DNA of 61,127 nt from an uncultured Alistipes sp. (lineage in GTDB: Bacteria > Bacteroidota > Bacteroidia > Bacteroidales > Rikenellaceae), in contig UQNV01000008.1 in NCBI GenBank assembly GCA_900542505.1, forward strand, positions 1 to 61,127, given 5' to 3'. The position numbers and the translations under genes are program-made. Every line of letters starts with the position of its first letter. The stretch's first letter is position 1. Below are positions 42,240 through 51,864 of the stretch, one piece after another. Below the pieces are notes generated by a model. The model did no database searches. It was not told where the DNA came from and saw only the letters and a list, made by a program, of their open reading frames with translations.

Positions 42240-43447
42240 ACCTGCCCCGCCATATCGCCCGACGCTACCTCTTCGCGCCCAAGTCCCACTCGGTCATCAA
42301 CCTCATCGCGGGACTGAGCGTCGTATCCGTAGCCATGCCCGTGGCGGCGATGCTCATCCTGCTCTCGGTCTTCAACGGCTTCGAGAGCCTCATCCGGCAG
42401 ATGGGCGGCACGTTCGACGCCGACCTCACGCTCACGCCCGCCGAGGGGACCACCTTCGAGACTGCACGGTTCGACACGGCGGCCCTGGCCGCCACGCCGG
42501 GGGTCGAGGCCCTCTCGTTCATCCTCGAACAGAACGTCCTGCTCGAGCGCCACGGCCGCCAGGCGGTCGCCACGCTGCGCGGCGCCGACGACGCCTATTC
42601 GCGCGTGCTGCCGCTCGACAGCCTCATGACGGCGGGCGACGCACGGCTCCGCATCGGCGAGCTCGAGCGGCTCCTCATCGGCCAGACGATGGCCTACACG
42701 CTGGGCATCCGCACGCTGGCCGACGCCGAGGTGACGCTCTACGCCCTGCGGCGAAGCTCCTTCTCGACGCTGCTGCCGCTCGACAGCTACACGCGCCGCC
42801 GCGTGGAGACGGGCGGGGTCTACGCCCTCGACCTCGACACCGAGCGACGCTACGTCCTCAGCTCGCTGCGCCTGGCGCGCGAACTGTTCAACTACCCCGA
42901 CCGCGCTTCGGCGCTGCTGCTGCGCACCTCGCCGGGAGCCGACCCGGCCGAAGTTGCCGCGCGTGTCGCCCGCATCGCCGGCGACGACTTCCGCATCCGC
43001 ACCCGCGCCGAGATGCAGGCTTCGCTCTACCGCATCATGCGTTACGAGAAGTGGGGCATCTTCTTCATCTCGCTGCTGGTGCTCGTCATCGCCTCGTTCT
43101 CGATTGTGGGGGCGCTGGCGATGCTCATTGTCGAGAAACGCGACGATGCCGCGACGCTCCGCGCCCTGGGAGCCGACACCTCCTTCCTGCGCAGGCTCTT
43201 CCGCCAAGAGGGGCTGCTCATCAGCGCCTCGGGCGCCGTGCTGGGGCTTGTGCTGGGGCTCGGAGCCACGCTGCTCCAGCAGCACTACGGACTCATCCGC
43301 ATCCCGGCCGAGAGCTTTCTGATGCAGAGCTACCCGGTCGAGTTCCGCTGGGGCGACCTGCTGGCCGTCGCAGCGGCCTTCGCCGTCACGGCAGGCACCA
43401 TCACCTGGGTGACGGTCCGCAGCATGATAAAACGTACCGAACCATGA
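42236..43447 (+). CDS. Lipoprotein-releasing ABC permease, LolC/LolE-like
   Basis: 403 aa. Four membrane segments: one at the N-terminus (about 20-45), then three after residue 270 (FFISLLVLVIASFSIVGALA; LLISASGAVLGLVLGLG; DLLAVAAAFAVTAGTITWV), with a large periplasmic MacB-like core between. The motif EKRDDAATLRALGADTSFLRR is the FtsX cytoplasmic coupling region. Members with their ATPase extract lipoproteins from the inner membrane; no LolD-like ATPase is adjacent, so it is encoded elsewhere. ATGA overlaps on both sides. Confidence 0.9.
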   Translation: MNLPRHIARRYLFAPKSHSVINLIAGLSVVSVAMPVAAMLILLSVFNGFESLIRQMGGTFDADLTLTPAEGTTFETARFDTAALAATPGVEALSFILEQNVLLERHGRQAVATLRGADDAYSRVLPLDSLMTAGDARLRIGELERLLIGQTMAYTLGIRTLADAEVTLYALRRSSFSTLLPLDSYTRRRVETGGVYALDLDTERRYVLSSLRLARELFNYPDRASALLLRTSPGADPAEVAARVARIAGDDFRIRTRAEMQASLYRIMRYEKWGIFFISLLVLVIASFSIVGALAMLIVEKRDDAATLRALGADTSFLRRLFRQEGLLISASGAVLGLVLGLGATLLQQHYGLIRIPAESFLMQSYPVEFRWGDLLAVAAAFAVTAGTITWVTVRSMIKRTEP

Positions 43448-44271
43448 AATACCGCATCCGTCTGGCGGCGCTGCTGCTGCTCGGCCTGATGGCCGGAGCC
43501 TGCGTCCGCCACAAAATCATCTCCGACGAGGAGCTGGCGCACATTTTCCACGACGCCTTCCTGACCAACGCCTACGTGTCGACCGAGCGGCTCAGCCTCG
43601 ACTCGCTGAACATCTACGAGCCGATTTTCGCCCGCTACGGCTACACCACCGAGGACGTGCAGTACACCATCGGCAACTTCTCGAAGCGCAAGAGCGCCCG
43701 CCTGGGCGACGTTGTGGAGGAGGCCATCCGCATGCTCGAGGAGGAGGGTCTGCGCTACGAACACGAGGTGGCGGTGCTCGACACCATCGACAACGTGGCG
43801 CGCCGCACCTTCACGCGCACGGTCCTTGCCGACTCGCTCGTCCGCGTGCGCTCGCTGCGCGACACGGCGCGGCTCCACATCCGGCTCGACAGCCTCCTCC
43901 CGGGCGAATACAACCTCACGGTGAACTACCTGGTCGACTCGCTCGACCGCAATCCGGGGCTGCGCGGCTCGGCATGGCTCATCCGCACCGACGGCTCCCG
44001 CACGAGCAGCTACACCTTCACGATGCGCCGCAACAAGGAGGAGCGCTTCACGCGCCGCTATACGGCCGACAGCACCACGCGCGAGCTGCATCTCAACCTC
44101 TTCCTCCCGCGCGAAGGGGCCAAACGCCCCTCCGTCACGCTGCGCGACCTCGAAATCCGTTACACGCCCCCCACGCGCCAGGCCGTGGAGAGCCTCTACC
44201 TCCGCCAACTCGACATCCGCATCTTCGCCGATGAATTCTTCCGGGCAGCCCATCCGAAGGATAGCCTCTAA
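43444..44271 (+). CDS. DUF4296-domain lipoprotein
   Basis: 275 aa. Lipoprotein signal LLLGLMAGAC, then the DUF4296 domain (about 25-110): IISDEELAHIFHDAFLTNAY, SLNIYEPIFARYGYTTEDVQ and FSKRKSARLGDVVEE. A C-terminal beta-rich domain follows. Function unknown. Overlaps the LolC/E-like permease by ATGA and the next gene by 41 nt. Confidence 0.88.
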   Translation: MKYRIRLAALLLLGLMAGACVRHKIISDEELAHIFHDAFLTNAYVSTERLSLDSLNIYEPIFARYGYTTEDVQYTIGNFSKRKSARLGDVVEEAIRMLEEEGLRYEHEVAVLDTIDNVARRTFTRTVLADSLVRVRSLRDTARLHIRLDSLLPGEYNLTVNYLVDSLDRNPGLRGSAWLIRTDGSRTSSYTFTMRRNKEERFTRRYTADSTTRELHLNLFLPREGAKRPSVTLRDLEIRYTPPTRQAVESLYLRQLDIRIFADEFFRAAHPKDSL

Positions 44272-45379
44272 CCTGCTCTGGAGCCCCGAGGGGTTCCTCC
44301 GCCACCCGCTGGTGACGGTCGCCGCCGACGGTGAGGTCCTCGGCGTGAAGCAGTGCGCCGAGCCCGACCGCCTCGCCGGCGTGGAGTTCTACGGCGGAGT
44401 GCTCCTCCCGGGGCTGGTCAACGCCCACTGCCACCTCGAACTCGCGCACCTCAGGGGAGCCATCCCCGCGGGATGCGGCTTCACGGGCTTCATCCGCGCG
44501 CTGCGGGCCTACCGCCACGCGGCAACGGCCGACGAGCGCCGCCGGGCAGCCGACCGCACCGACGCCGCCATGCGCAGCCGCGGCATCCGCGCCGTCGGCG
44601 ACACCTCCAACGGCCTGAGCTCCTTCGCCACCAAGCGCCGCAGCGCGCTGCGCTACCACACCTTCGCCGAGTTCTTCGGGCTGCGCGGCAGTACGACCGA
44701 CCACCTCGCGCCGCTGCTTGCCGAACCCGACACCTCGGCCACGCCCCACTCGCTCTACGCCGTGCAGCAGGCCCCCTTCGCCGAACTGGCCGCGCGGGGC
44801 GACGCGCCGCTCTCGCTCCACTACCTCGAAACGCCGGGCGAGAGGGAACTCTTCCGCCAGCGGGGCGAGTTATGGGAGTGGTACCGCAGCGAGGGGCTCG
44901 CGTGCGACTTCCTCCACTACGGCTCGCCGACACGCCGTCTGGTCGAGCAGACGCCCCGCGACCGCTCGCTGCTGCTGGTCCACGCCACCTGCACGACGCA
45001 GGAGGACATCGACCTGCTGCGCGAACACTTCACCGCACCGCTCTACTGGTGCCTCTGCCCCGGCTCGAACCGCCACATCTCGGGACTTCGCCCCCCGGTC
45101 GAGCTGCTGCGGCGCAACGGCGCCCTCATCTGCCTGGGCACCGACTCGCCGGCCTCCAACCCCGCCATGTCGCTCTTCGAGGAGATGCGGCTGCTGGCCG
45201 AGGTGCCGCTCGCGGAGCTCATCGCCTGGGCCACGCTCCACGGCGCCCGCGCGCTGGGCATGGAGCACGAGCTGGGGAGCGTCGAGCCGGGCAAACGACC
45301 CGGACTCTGCCTCCTCTCGGGCATCGACTACGCCACGATGCGCCTCACGCCCGCCTCGCAGCTCCGACCGCTGCTCTGA
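44231..45379 (+). CDS. Amidohydrolase of the chlorohydrolase/deaminase family
   Basis: 382 aa. Metal-binding [13 protein letters not shown] (near 65-77), FLHYGSP, VHATCTT and the Asp in [13 protein letters not shown], the set of the MtaD/TrzN/SsnA group that deaminates or dehalogenates small molecules. A 6-aminofutalosine deaminase (MqnX) role would fit the mqnA gene in this window, but adenosine-, guanine- or other deaminase activity is equally possible; a search is needed to place it. Overlaps the DUF4296 gene by 41 nt, so translationally coupled. Confidence 0.88.
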   Translation: MNSSGQPIRRIASNLLWSPEGFLRHPLVTVAADGEVLGVKQCAEPDRLAGVEFYGGVLLPGLVNAHCHLELAHLRGAIPAGCGFTGFIRALRAYRHAATADERRRAADRTDAAMRSRGIRAVGDTSNGLSSFATKRRSALRYHTFAEFFGLRGSTTDHLAPLLAEPDTSATPHSLYAVQQAPFAELAARGDAPLSLHYLETPGERELFRQRGELWEWYRSEGLACDFLHYGSPTRRLVEQTPRDRSLLLVHATCTTQEDIDLLREHFTAPLYWCLCPGSNRHISGLRPPVELLRRNGALICLGTDSPASNPAMSLFEEMRLLAEVPLAELIAWATLHGARALGMEHELGSVEPGKRPGLCLLSGIDYATMRLTPASQLRPLL

Positions 45380-45517
45380 ACCGGCAGCCTCCGCCCGCTT
45401 CCGCTCCTCCCCCGCTCCGTCGAAGCATCCCCGCTCCGTCGAAGCACCCCTCCCGCGCCGTCGAGGCGAAAAAGGCGGCAAAGGTTTGCAGAAAAGCAAA
45501 GTTATGCCTAATTCTAC

Positions 45518-45542
45518 TTGCCGGATTTCGGACTTCCGGCAA
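45518..45542. promoter_or_regulatory. Inverted repeat upstream of xylB (possible operator)
   Basis: TTGCCGGA (45518-45525), nine bases, TCCGGCAA (45535-45542), 24 nt before the xylB ATG. It could bind a regulator of the xylose operon or form a leader hairpin. A possible TTTG (45485) with a weak TAATTCTA (45509) precedes it. Confidence 0.4.
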
Positions 45543-45565
45543 CCACACTCAAACCCAACCGAAAA

Positions 45566-47023
45566 ATGAAAAGTTTAGGTATAGACATCGGCTCCTCGTC
45601 GGTGAAGGTCTCGCTCATGGACATCGAATCGGGCGCGTGCGTCGCTTCGGCCACCCAACCGGCCCAGGAGATGCCCATCGAGGCCATCCGAAGCGGCTGG
45701 GCCGAACAGGACCCCGACCTGTGGTGGCACTACGTCGGCGTCGGCATCGACGCCATCCGCGCTGCGGGACACTCGCTTCACGACGTCGCCTCCATCGGCA
45801 TCACCTACCAGATGCACGGCCTGGTCTGCGTCGACCGAGAGGGACGCCCTCTGCGCAAGGCCATCATCTGGTGCGACTCGCGCGCCGTCGAAATCGGCGC
45901 CGAGGCCCTCGAAACGCTCGGCCGCGAACGCTGCCTGAGCCATCTGCTCAACTCGCCCGGCAACTTCACCGCCTCGAAACTGGCCTGGGTCCGCCGCAAC
46001 GAACCCGAGCTCTTCGCCCGCATCGACCGGGTGATGCTTCCGGGCGACTACATCGCCTACCGCCTCTCGGGCGACATCTCGACCACCGTCAGCGGCCTCT
46101 CGGAACAGATTCTGTGGGACTTCGCCGAGGAGCGGCGCGCCGACTTCGTGGCCGACTACTACGGCATTCCCCACTCGATGCTCCCCTCTGCCCGGGAGAG
46201 CATCGGCATCGGAGCCCGCACCGACCGGCAGGCCGAGGAGCGCTTCGGCATCCCGGCCGGCACGCCCATCTCCTACCGCGCGGGCGACCAGCCCAACAAC
46301 GCCTTCTCGCTCAACGTACTGGAGGCCGGCGAAGTGGCCGCCACGGGAGGAACGAGCGGCGTGGTCTACGGCGTGGTCGACACGCGCCGCGCCGACCCGC
46401 TTTCGCGCGTGAACACCTTCGTCCACGTCAACCACCGTCCCGCACAGCCCCGCTACGGCATCCTGCTCTGCATCAACGGCACGAGCATCATGAATTCGTG
46501 GATGCGCCGCAACGTCACGCAGCAGACGCTCGACTACGCCTCGATGAACCGCCTGGCCGAGAGCGCCCCCGCCGGTTCGGACGGCGTTCTGGTCGTGCCC
46601 TTCGGCAACGGAGCCGAACGCGTGCTGGGCAACCGCTGCCCCGGAGCCTGCATCCACGGCCTCGACCTCAACCGCCACACGACGGCCCACCTGCTGCGCG
46701 CCACGCAGGAGGGCATCGCCTTCTCGTTCCGCTACGGCCTCGACCTGATGCGCCCGCTGGGGCTCGACCCCGCCGTCATCCGCGCCGGCGCGGCCAACCT
46801 CTTCCTCTCGCCCCTCTTCCGTCAGACGCTCACCACGCTGACGGGGGCCCGAATCGAACTCTTCAACACCGACGGTTCGCTGGGCGCAGCCCGCGGAGCC
46901 GCTCTCGGCGCGGGGCTCTACCGCTCGCGCGAGGAGGCCTTCGCATCGCTGCGCCGCGTCGATGCGGTCGAAGAGCGCTACGCGCAGTGGCGCACGCTGG
47001 TAGAATCGCAAATCGACCTTTAA
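45566..47023 (+). CDS. xylB: Xylulokinase
   Basis: 485 aa FGGY kinase. N-terminal phosphate-binding loop [37 protein letters not shown] (xylulokinase MHGLV motif with WCDSR), the [12 protein letters not shown] segment, [12 protein letters not shown] and [10 protein letters not shown], then a C-terminal [14 protein letters not shown] adenosine-binding region. Phosphorylates D-xylulose to xylulose 5-phosphate. First gene of the xylose operon: xylA begins 35 nt later, the transporter after that. The start is the first ATG that gives the phosphate loop at the usual position. Confidence 0.95.
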   Translation: MKSLGIDIGSSSVKVSLMDIESGACVASATQPAQEMPIEAIRSGWAEQDPDLWWHYVGVGIDAIRAAGHSLHDVASIGITYQMHGLVCVDREGRPLRKAIIWCDSRAVEIGAEALETLGRERCLSHLLNSPGNFTASKLAWVRRNEPELFARIDRVMLPGDYIAYRLSGDISTTVSGLSEQILWDFAEERRADFVADYYGIPHSMLPSARESIGIGARTDRQAEERFGIPAGTPISYRAGDQPNNAFSLNVLEAGEVAATGGTSGVVYGVVDTRRADPLSRVNTFVHVNHRPAQPRYGILLCINGTSIMNSWMRRNVTQQTLDYASMNRLAESAPAGSDGVLVVPFGNGAERVLGNRCPGACIHGLDLNRHTTAHLLRATQEGIAFSFRYGLDLMRPLGLDPAVIRAGAANLFLSPLFRQTLTTLTGARIELFNTDGSLGAARGAALGAGLYRSREEAFASLRRVDAVEERYAQWRTLVESQIDL

Positions 47024-47058
47024 CACCCGAAAACCCTACAAATCAATTCACTTATATT

Positions 47059-48372
47059 ATGTCAACCAAAGAGTATTTCCCCTCCGTAGGGAAAATCCCC
47101 TTCGAGGGCAAGGATTCGAAGAATCCGTTCGCATTCCATTACTATGACCCCGAGCGCGTCGTACGCGGCCGCAAGATGAAGGATTGGTTCCGTTTCTCGA
47201 TGGCGTGGTGGCACACCCTCTGCGCCGAAGGCGGCGACCAGTTCGGCGGCGGCACCAAGAAGTTCCCCTGGAACGAGGGTGCAACGGCCATGGAGCGTGC
47301 CCGCAACAAGGTCGATGCCGGCTTCGAATTCATGCAGAAGATGGGTATCGAGTACTTCTGTTTCCACGACGTCGACCTGATTGACGAAGCGGCAACCCCC
47401 GAGGAGTACGAGCAGAACCTGAAGGAAATCGTCGCCTACATCAAGCAGAAACAGGCCGAAACGGGTCTTCGCCTGCTGTGGGGCACGGCCAACGTCTTCG
47501 GCCACGCCCGCTACATGAACGGCGCCTCGACCAACCCCGACTTCGACGCCGCCGCCCGCGCCATGCTGCAAATCAAGAACGCCATTGACTCCACCATCGA
47601 GCTGGGCGGCGACTGCTACGTCTTCTGGGGCGGCCGTGAGGGCTACATGTCGCTGCTGAACACCGACATGAAGCGCGAGAAGGAGCACATGGCCACCATG
47701 CTCCGCATGGCCCGCGACTACGCCCGCGCCAAGGGCTTCAAGAAAACGTTCCTCATCGAGCCCAAACCCATGGAGCCGATGAAGCACCAGTACGACGCCG
47801 ACACCGAGACGGTGATTGGTTTCCTGCGCGCCCACGGTCTGGACAAGGACTTCAAGGTCAACATCGAGGTCAACCACGCCACGCTGGCCGGCCACACCTT
47901 CGAACACGAACTGCAGTGCGCCGTCGACGCCGGCATGCTGGGCTCCATCGACGCCAACCGCGGCGACTACCAGAACGGCTGGGATACGGACCAGTTCCCC
48001 ATCGACCTCTACGAGATGGTACAGGCCATGATGGTCATCCTCCGCGGCGGCGGCCTTCAGGGCGGCGGTACGAACTTCGACGCCAAGACGCGCCGCAACT
48101 CGACCGACCTGGAGGACATCTTCATCGCCCACATCTCGGCCATGGATGTCATGGCACGCGCGCTGCTCATCGCCGCCGACATCCTCGACAACTCGCCCTA
48201 CGAGCAGATGGTCAAGGAGCGCTACGCCTCCTACGACTCGGGTGAAGGCAAGGCCTTCGAGGAGGGCCGCCTGACGCTCGAGCAGGTCGCCGACTACGCC
48301 CGCACGCATGAACCCGTGCAGCACAGCGGCAAACAGGAGCTCTTCGAGGCCATCGTCAACATGTACGTATAA
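47059..48372 (+). CDS. xylA: Xylose isomerase
   Basis: 437 aa, group II length. Signatures: [50 protein letters not shown] with the catalytic His, [36 protein letters not shown] and [20 protein letters not shown]. Interconverts D-xylose and D-xylulose with divalent metal. Codon use is somewhat more AT-rich in the first 30 codons, as often for highly expressed genes. Between xylB and the transporter. Confidence 0.97.
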   Translation: MSTKEYFPSVGKIPFEGKDSKNPFAFHYYDPERVVRGRKMKDWFRFSMAWWHTLCAEGGDQFGGGTKKFPWNEGATAMERARNKVDAGFEFMQKMGIEYFCFHDVDLIDEAATPEEYEQNLKEIVAYIKQKQAETGLRLLWGTANVFGHARYMNGASTNPDFDAAARAMLQIKNAIDSTIELGGDCYVFWGGREGYMSLLNTDMKREKEHMATMLRMARDYARAKGFKKTFLIEPKPMEPMKHQYDADTETVIGFLRAHGLDKDFKVNIEVNHATLAGHTFEHELQCAVDAGMLGSIDANRGDYQNGWDTDQFPIDLYEMVQAMMVILRGGGLQGGGTNFDAKTRRNSTDLEDIFIAHISAMDVMARALLIAADILDNSPYEQMVKERYASYDSGEGKAFEEGRLTLEQVADYARTHEPVQHSGKQELFEAIVNMYV

Positions 48373-48530
48373 CCCCCACCCGGCGACTCGCCGGATTCCT
48401 GCCCGGGACGCACCGCACGGTGCGTTCCGCGGCACGCCGCATGCCCCTGCCGCCCGACCCCGCGCCGGGCGGCAGGCGGCCGACGTGCCGCACCGAAACG
48501 GGTCGCCACGCCTAAACCCACCCGAAAAAC

Positions 48531-49946
48531 ATGACCTCGGAACCCAAAACGGGGAGCCGCACCTACCTGCTCTCCATCGTGCTGGTCGCCGTCATCGGCG
48601 GTCTGCTCTTCGGCTACGACACGGCCGTCGTCTCGGGCGCCGAACAGGCCCTCGACCAATTCTTCCGCACGGCCCGGGACTTCACCTACACGGCCTGGCT
48701 CCACGGCTTCACCGCCTCGAGCGCCCTGCTGGGCTGCATCCTCGGCGGCGCCATCTCGGGCCTCTGCGCCTCGCGCCTGGGGCGCAAGCGCTCGCTCATC
48801 CTGGCCGCCGTGCTCTTCTTCGTCTCGGCCGTCGGGTCGTGGTGGCCCGAAAGCGGCATCCTGCCCTACGGCGAAGCCTCCCGCGCACTGCTCGTCTCGT
48901 TCAACTTCTACCGCATCATCGGCGGCGTGGGCGTCGGCCTGGCCTCGGCCCTGTGCCCGATGTACATCGCCGAAATCTCGCCGGCGCGCATCCGCGGCAC
49001 GCTCGTCTCGTGCAACCAGTTCGCCATCATCTTCGGCATGCTGGTCGTCTACTTCGTCAACTACCTCATCCGCAACAATCTGGGCGATACGTCCGAAGCC
49101 ATCCAGCAGGCGATGGTCGCCATCGGCTGGCGGCGCATGTTCCTCTCGGAGGCCTTCCCGGCCGGCGCCTTCCTGCTGCTCATCCTGCTCGTCCCCGAGA
49201 CACCGCGCTTCCTGGCACTCAAGGGCCGCGACGAGAAGGCCTTCGCCGTTCTGGAGCGCATCAACGGCACCGCGGAGGCACGCACGATTCTGGCCGACAT
49301 CAAGTCGACGGTCCACGAGCGGCGCGAACGCCTCTTCGCCTACGGCCGCAAGGTCATCGTGGTAGGTGTCCTGCTCTCGTTCTTCCAGCAGGCCATCGGC
49401 ATCAACGTGGTGCTCTACTACGCGCCGCGCATCTTCGCCAACATGGGAGCCACGGGCGACGCGTCGATGCTCCAGACGGTGGTCATGGGCATCGTCAACA
49501 TCATCTTCACGGTGGTGGCCATCTTCACGGTCGACCGCGTGGGACGCAAGCCGCTGCTGATGATTGGCTCGACGGGCATGATGATTGGCATGCTGGCCCT
49601 CGCCGTGCTCTCGTTCACCGACGCCATCGGCCTTGCGGCGCTCGTCTTCATCATCCTCTACACGGCCTCGTTCATGATGTCGTGGGGACCCATCTGCTGG
49701 GTGCTCATCTCGGAAATCTTCCCCAACACCATCCGCTCGCAGGCCGTGGCCATCGCCGTGGCGGCGCAGTGGGTCTCGAACTTCCTCGTCTCGGCCACCT
49801 TCCCGTCGCTGAGCGGCTGGAGCGTCGGGGGCACCTACTGCATCTACGCCCTCATGTCGCTCCTCTCGGCCCTCTTCGTCTGGAAGACGGTTCCCGAGAC
49901 CAAGGGCAAGACCCTCGAGCAGATGTCGGCCCTCTGGCGCAAGTAA
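48531..49946 (+). CDS. xylE: Xylose/H+ symporter (MFS sugar porter)
   Basis: 471 aa, 12 membrane segments. Sugar-porter motifs GGLLFGYDTAVVSGAEQAL, RIIGGVGVGLASALCPMYIA, ETPRFLALKG (PESPR variant), QQAIGINVVLYYAP and the C-terminal PETKGKTLEQM. Position after xylA points to xylose as substrate. Followed by a strong terminator that closes the operon. Confidence 0.95.
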   Translation: MTSEPKTGSRTYLLSIVLVAVIGGLLFGYDTAVVSGAEQALDQFFRTARDFTYTAWLHGFTASSALLGCILGGAISGLCASRLGRKRSLILAAVLFFVSAVGSWWPESGILPYGEASRALLVSFNFYRIIGGVGVGLASALCPMYIAEISPARIRGTLVSCNQFAIIFGMLVVYFVNYLIRNNLGDTSEAIQQAMVAIGWRRMFLSEAFPAGAFLLLILLVPETPRFLALKGRDEKAFAVLERINGTAEARTILADIKSTVHERRERLFAYGRKVIVVGVLLSFFQQAIGINVVLYYAPRIFANMGATGDASMLQTVVMGIVNIIFTVVAIFTVDRVGRKPLLMIGSTGMMIGMLALAVLSFTDAIGLAALVFIILYTASFMMSWGPICWVLISEIFPNTIRSQAVAIAVAAQWVSNFLVSATFPSLSGWSVGGTYCIYALMSLLSALFVWKTVPETKGKTLEQMSALWRK

Positions 49947-50045
49947 CCGCCACAAGCCGACACCCGGAATCCGGCACCCGGCACCCGGACGTTCCGCCGA
50001 CTGCCGCACCCCGCCTCCGGACACCCGCTCCGGACGCTTGTCTCA

Positions 50046-50087
50046 CGAAAACCCCTTCCCGGTCTCCCGGGAAGGGGTTTTCGTTTC
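50046..50087 (+). terminator. Terminator of the xylose operon
   Basis: Perfect 17-bp stem (CGAAAACCCCTTCCCGG with its complement), TCTC loop; T-rich on both flanks, so it can also serve the minus-strand TlpA-like gene. Confidence 0.92.
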
Positions 50088-50195
50088 ATCCGGGGCGCAC
50101 GCTCCATCCGGATGCGCCCTTCCGCTCGCGGCTGCCAGCCTCCCACACGCCGGGGGAGGAGGCCCCCCCGCCGCTGCACCCGCACAATGCCGCCG

Positions 50196-51335
50196 TCAAT
50201 CCTGTCGCAACAACCTGTCAAGCATCTTGTAGAAGGCCTCGGTCTCCCCATTGAAGCACTTTAGAACCCGACCCTCGGGCGACAGAACGACCTTGAACGG
50301 ATAGGCCTTCACGCCGTAGCGCACCTCCGTCCTCCCGTCGGGCGAAAAGACCTGCAGCCACGGAATATTGCTCCTCCTTACGGCTGCCTTCCATCGCTCT
50401 TCACGGTCCTGGCAGGCCACACCGACAATCTCCAACCGCTCTCCATAACGGCGGTAGTACTCCTCCATGGCGGGAAATCCTTTGATGCACCAGGAACACC
50501 ACGAGCCCCAGAAGTCGACAACCACATACTTGCCCCGGCCGAAAAGAGCGCTCAACCGGAACTCCTCGCCGTTGATGTCCTTCAGTGTAAAGTCCGGCGC
50601 TGGACGGCCCTCCTCCAACTCCAGCCTCGCTGCTGCGGCCGCCTGCTGCTCCCGGGCAACGCGGGAGAATATGGACTCTATCCCGTCTATGTAGCTCCTG
50701 AAACGCCCGTTCCGTACCTCGAGCGAGAGCCTCCGAATGGCAGGCATTATCTCCGTATAGTCCTGATTGAGCAGGAGCACGGCCGAGAGCTCATCGTCGG
50801 TATGGCTGCTCAGGTATCGGCCGGCAACCTCCCACAACCGCCTGTTTATGGCGCGATTGGCAGCCCCGCGGATGCTGTCGGCCTCCGTGCGGTCGAGTCC
50901 CCCGGCCACATCCCGCTCATACCGCGCCCGCACGGCGTCAAACTCCCGGTAGAAGGGCACCAGCTGCTGCCGGAGGCTGTCGAACCGCTGATAGAAGGCC
51001 GAGCCCCCGATGCGCCAGTCGCTGGCGGAGGCAAAGGGCCCCTCCACCTCCGCACGCTCGTCGGGAACGAAAAAGAGAAACTCCTCCCGGCCGGTCGAGC
51101 GAACGACCAGAGAGGCCTGGCAGGCCTGTTCCAGAGAGCATTCATAGATAAAGAGGCCCTCGCCATCGACGGGAACTGCGGCATTGACCACCCTCTTTTC
51201 CGGTTCACACACAACATAGCTTATCGACAGCGTATCATTCGCGACATCGGCAAACTGGCCCCTGAACGTAAAATTCTGAGCCGACAGATTCAAGGCCATT
51301 GCCAGCGGAAGAATCACAGAAACAACCGTTTTCAT
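50196..51335 (-). CDS. TlpA-like thioredoxin-fold protein with N-terminal DUF4369-like region
   Basis: 379 aa. Signal peptide (MKTVVSVILPLAMALNLSA), an N-terminal beta-domain (20-110) like DUF4369, a helical middle (115-235) and a C-terminal AhpC/TSA thioredoxin domain from 240 (GRPAPDFTLKDINGEEF) with the active site WCSWC (C280 and C283) and YPFKVVLSPEG cis-Pro loop. Periplasmic disulfide exchange is expected; partners unknown. It stands alone on the minus strand between convergent terminators. Confidence 0.92.
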   Translation of the reverse strand: MKTVVSVILPLAMALNLSAQNFTFRGQFADVANDTLSISYVVCEPEKRVVNAAVPVDGEGLFIYECSLEQACQASLVVRSTGREEFLFFVPDERAEVEGPFASASDWRIGGSAFYQRFDSLRQQLVPFYREFDAVRARYERDVAGGLDRTEADSIRGAANRAINRRLWEVAGRYLSSHTDDELSAVLLLNQDYTEIMPAIRRLSLEVRNGRFRSYIDGIESIFSRVAREQQAAAAARLELEEGRPAPDFTLKDINGEEFRLSALFGRGKYVVVDFWGSWCSWCIKGFPAMEEYYRRYGERLEIVGVACQDREERWKAAVRRSNIPWLQVFSPDGRTEVRYGVKAYPFKVVLSPEGRVLKCFNGETEAFYKMLDRLLRQD

Positions 51336-51589
51336 TTTTTTACCGTTTTATTTGTATTTGCGTTCGTATGCCTGCCGGAAGAGACCTCCAACCAAAGACA
51401 AGCGCATGGAGGCAAACGAAGCCGGGAAAAAGTCCTGTGCCGGCGCCATACTTTCGAAGACAAAATTAAGGAACTCACGCAAACAGGAGATTGATGCAAA
51501 TCAATTCATGCCCCCCAAGCCCCATACCGGCCCGGAAAACGGCAACTTGCCTCACAACGGCAGGACAAAACAGGGCCGACAAAAAACGA

Positions 51590-51621
51590 AAACCGCGTTG
51601 CAGACATCTGCAACGCGGTTT
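51590..51621 (-). terminator. Terminator of tRNA-Cys
   Basis: Perfect 15-bp stem AAACCGCGTTGCAGA / TCTGCAACGCGGTTT with a 2-nt loop, followed on the minus strand by TTCGTTTTTTG, immediately after the tRNA. Confidence 0.9.
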
Positions 51622-51626
51622 CTGTG

Positions 51627-51697
51627 AGGTCTGAAGCGGATTCGAACCGCTGTACAAGGTTTTGCAGACCTTTGCCTAGCCACTCGGCCATCAGACC
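51627..51697 (-). tRNA. tRNA-Cys (anticodon GCA)
   Basis: 71 nt read on the minus strand. Acceptor GGTCTGA/TCAGACC, D-arm GCC/GGC, anticodon arm AAGGT/ACCTT with loop CTGCAAA (anticodon GCA), T-arm AGCGG/CCGCT around TTCGAAT, discriminator T. CCA is not encoded. A full promoter lies upstream and a perfect terminator downstream, so it is a single-gene unit. Confidence 0.97.
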
Positions 51698-51739
51698 ATA
51701 TCGTTTTCCGGAACCCCGTTTTCACGGCGTTTCGGATTG

Positions 51740-51770
51740 CAAATATATACACTTTTCCGTTATCTGCAAA
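51740..51770 (-). promoter_or_regulatory. Promoter of tRNA-Cys
   Basis: Minus strand TTTG (51767-51770), 19-nt spacer, TATATTTG (51740-51747), 43 nt before the mature tRNA end. Confidence 0.82.
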
Positions 51771-51864
51771 ACTTATTCGCAACTTTACGCATTTTCCTCG
51801 TCCGAGCCATCCGTCTTCGCCCGGAAATCACTACCTTTATCTCCCGCAAAAGAGTCCCGCGACG

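Noticed and set aside
51627..51697. tRNA-Cys as the attachment site for the phage-like cassette
   Set aside because: It is more than 20 kb from the cassette, has its own terminator directly 3', and no second copy of its 3' end was seen near 21.6 or 30.5 kb.
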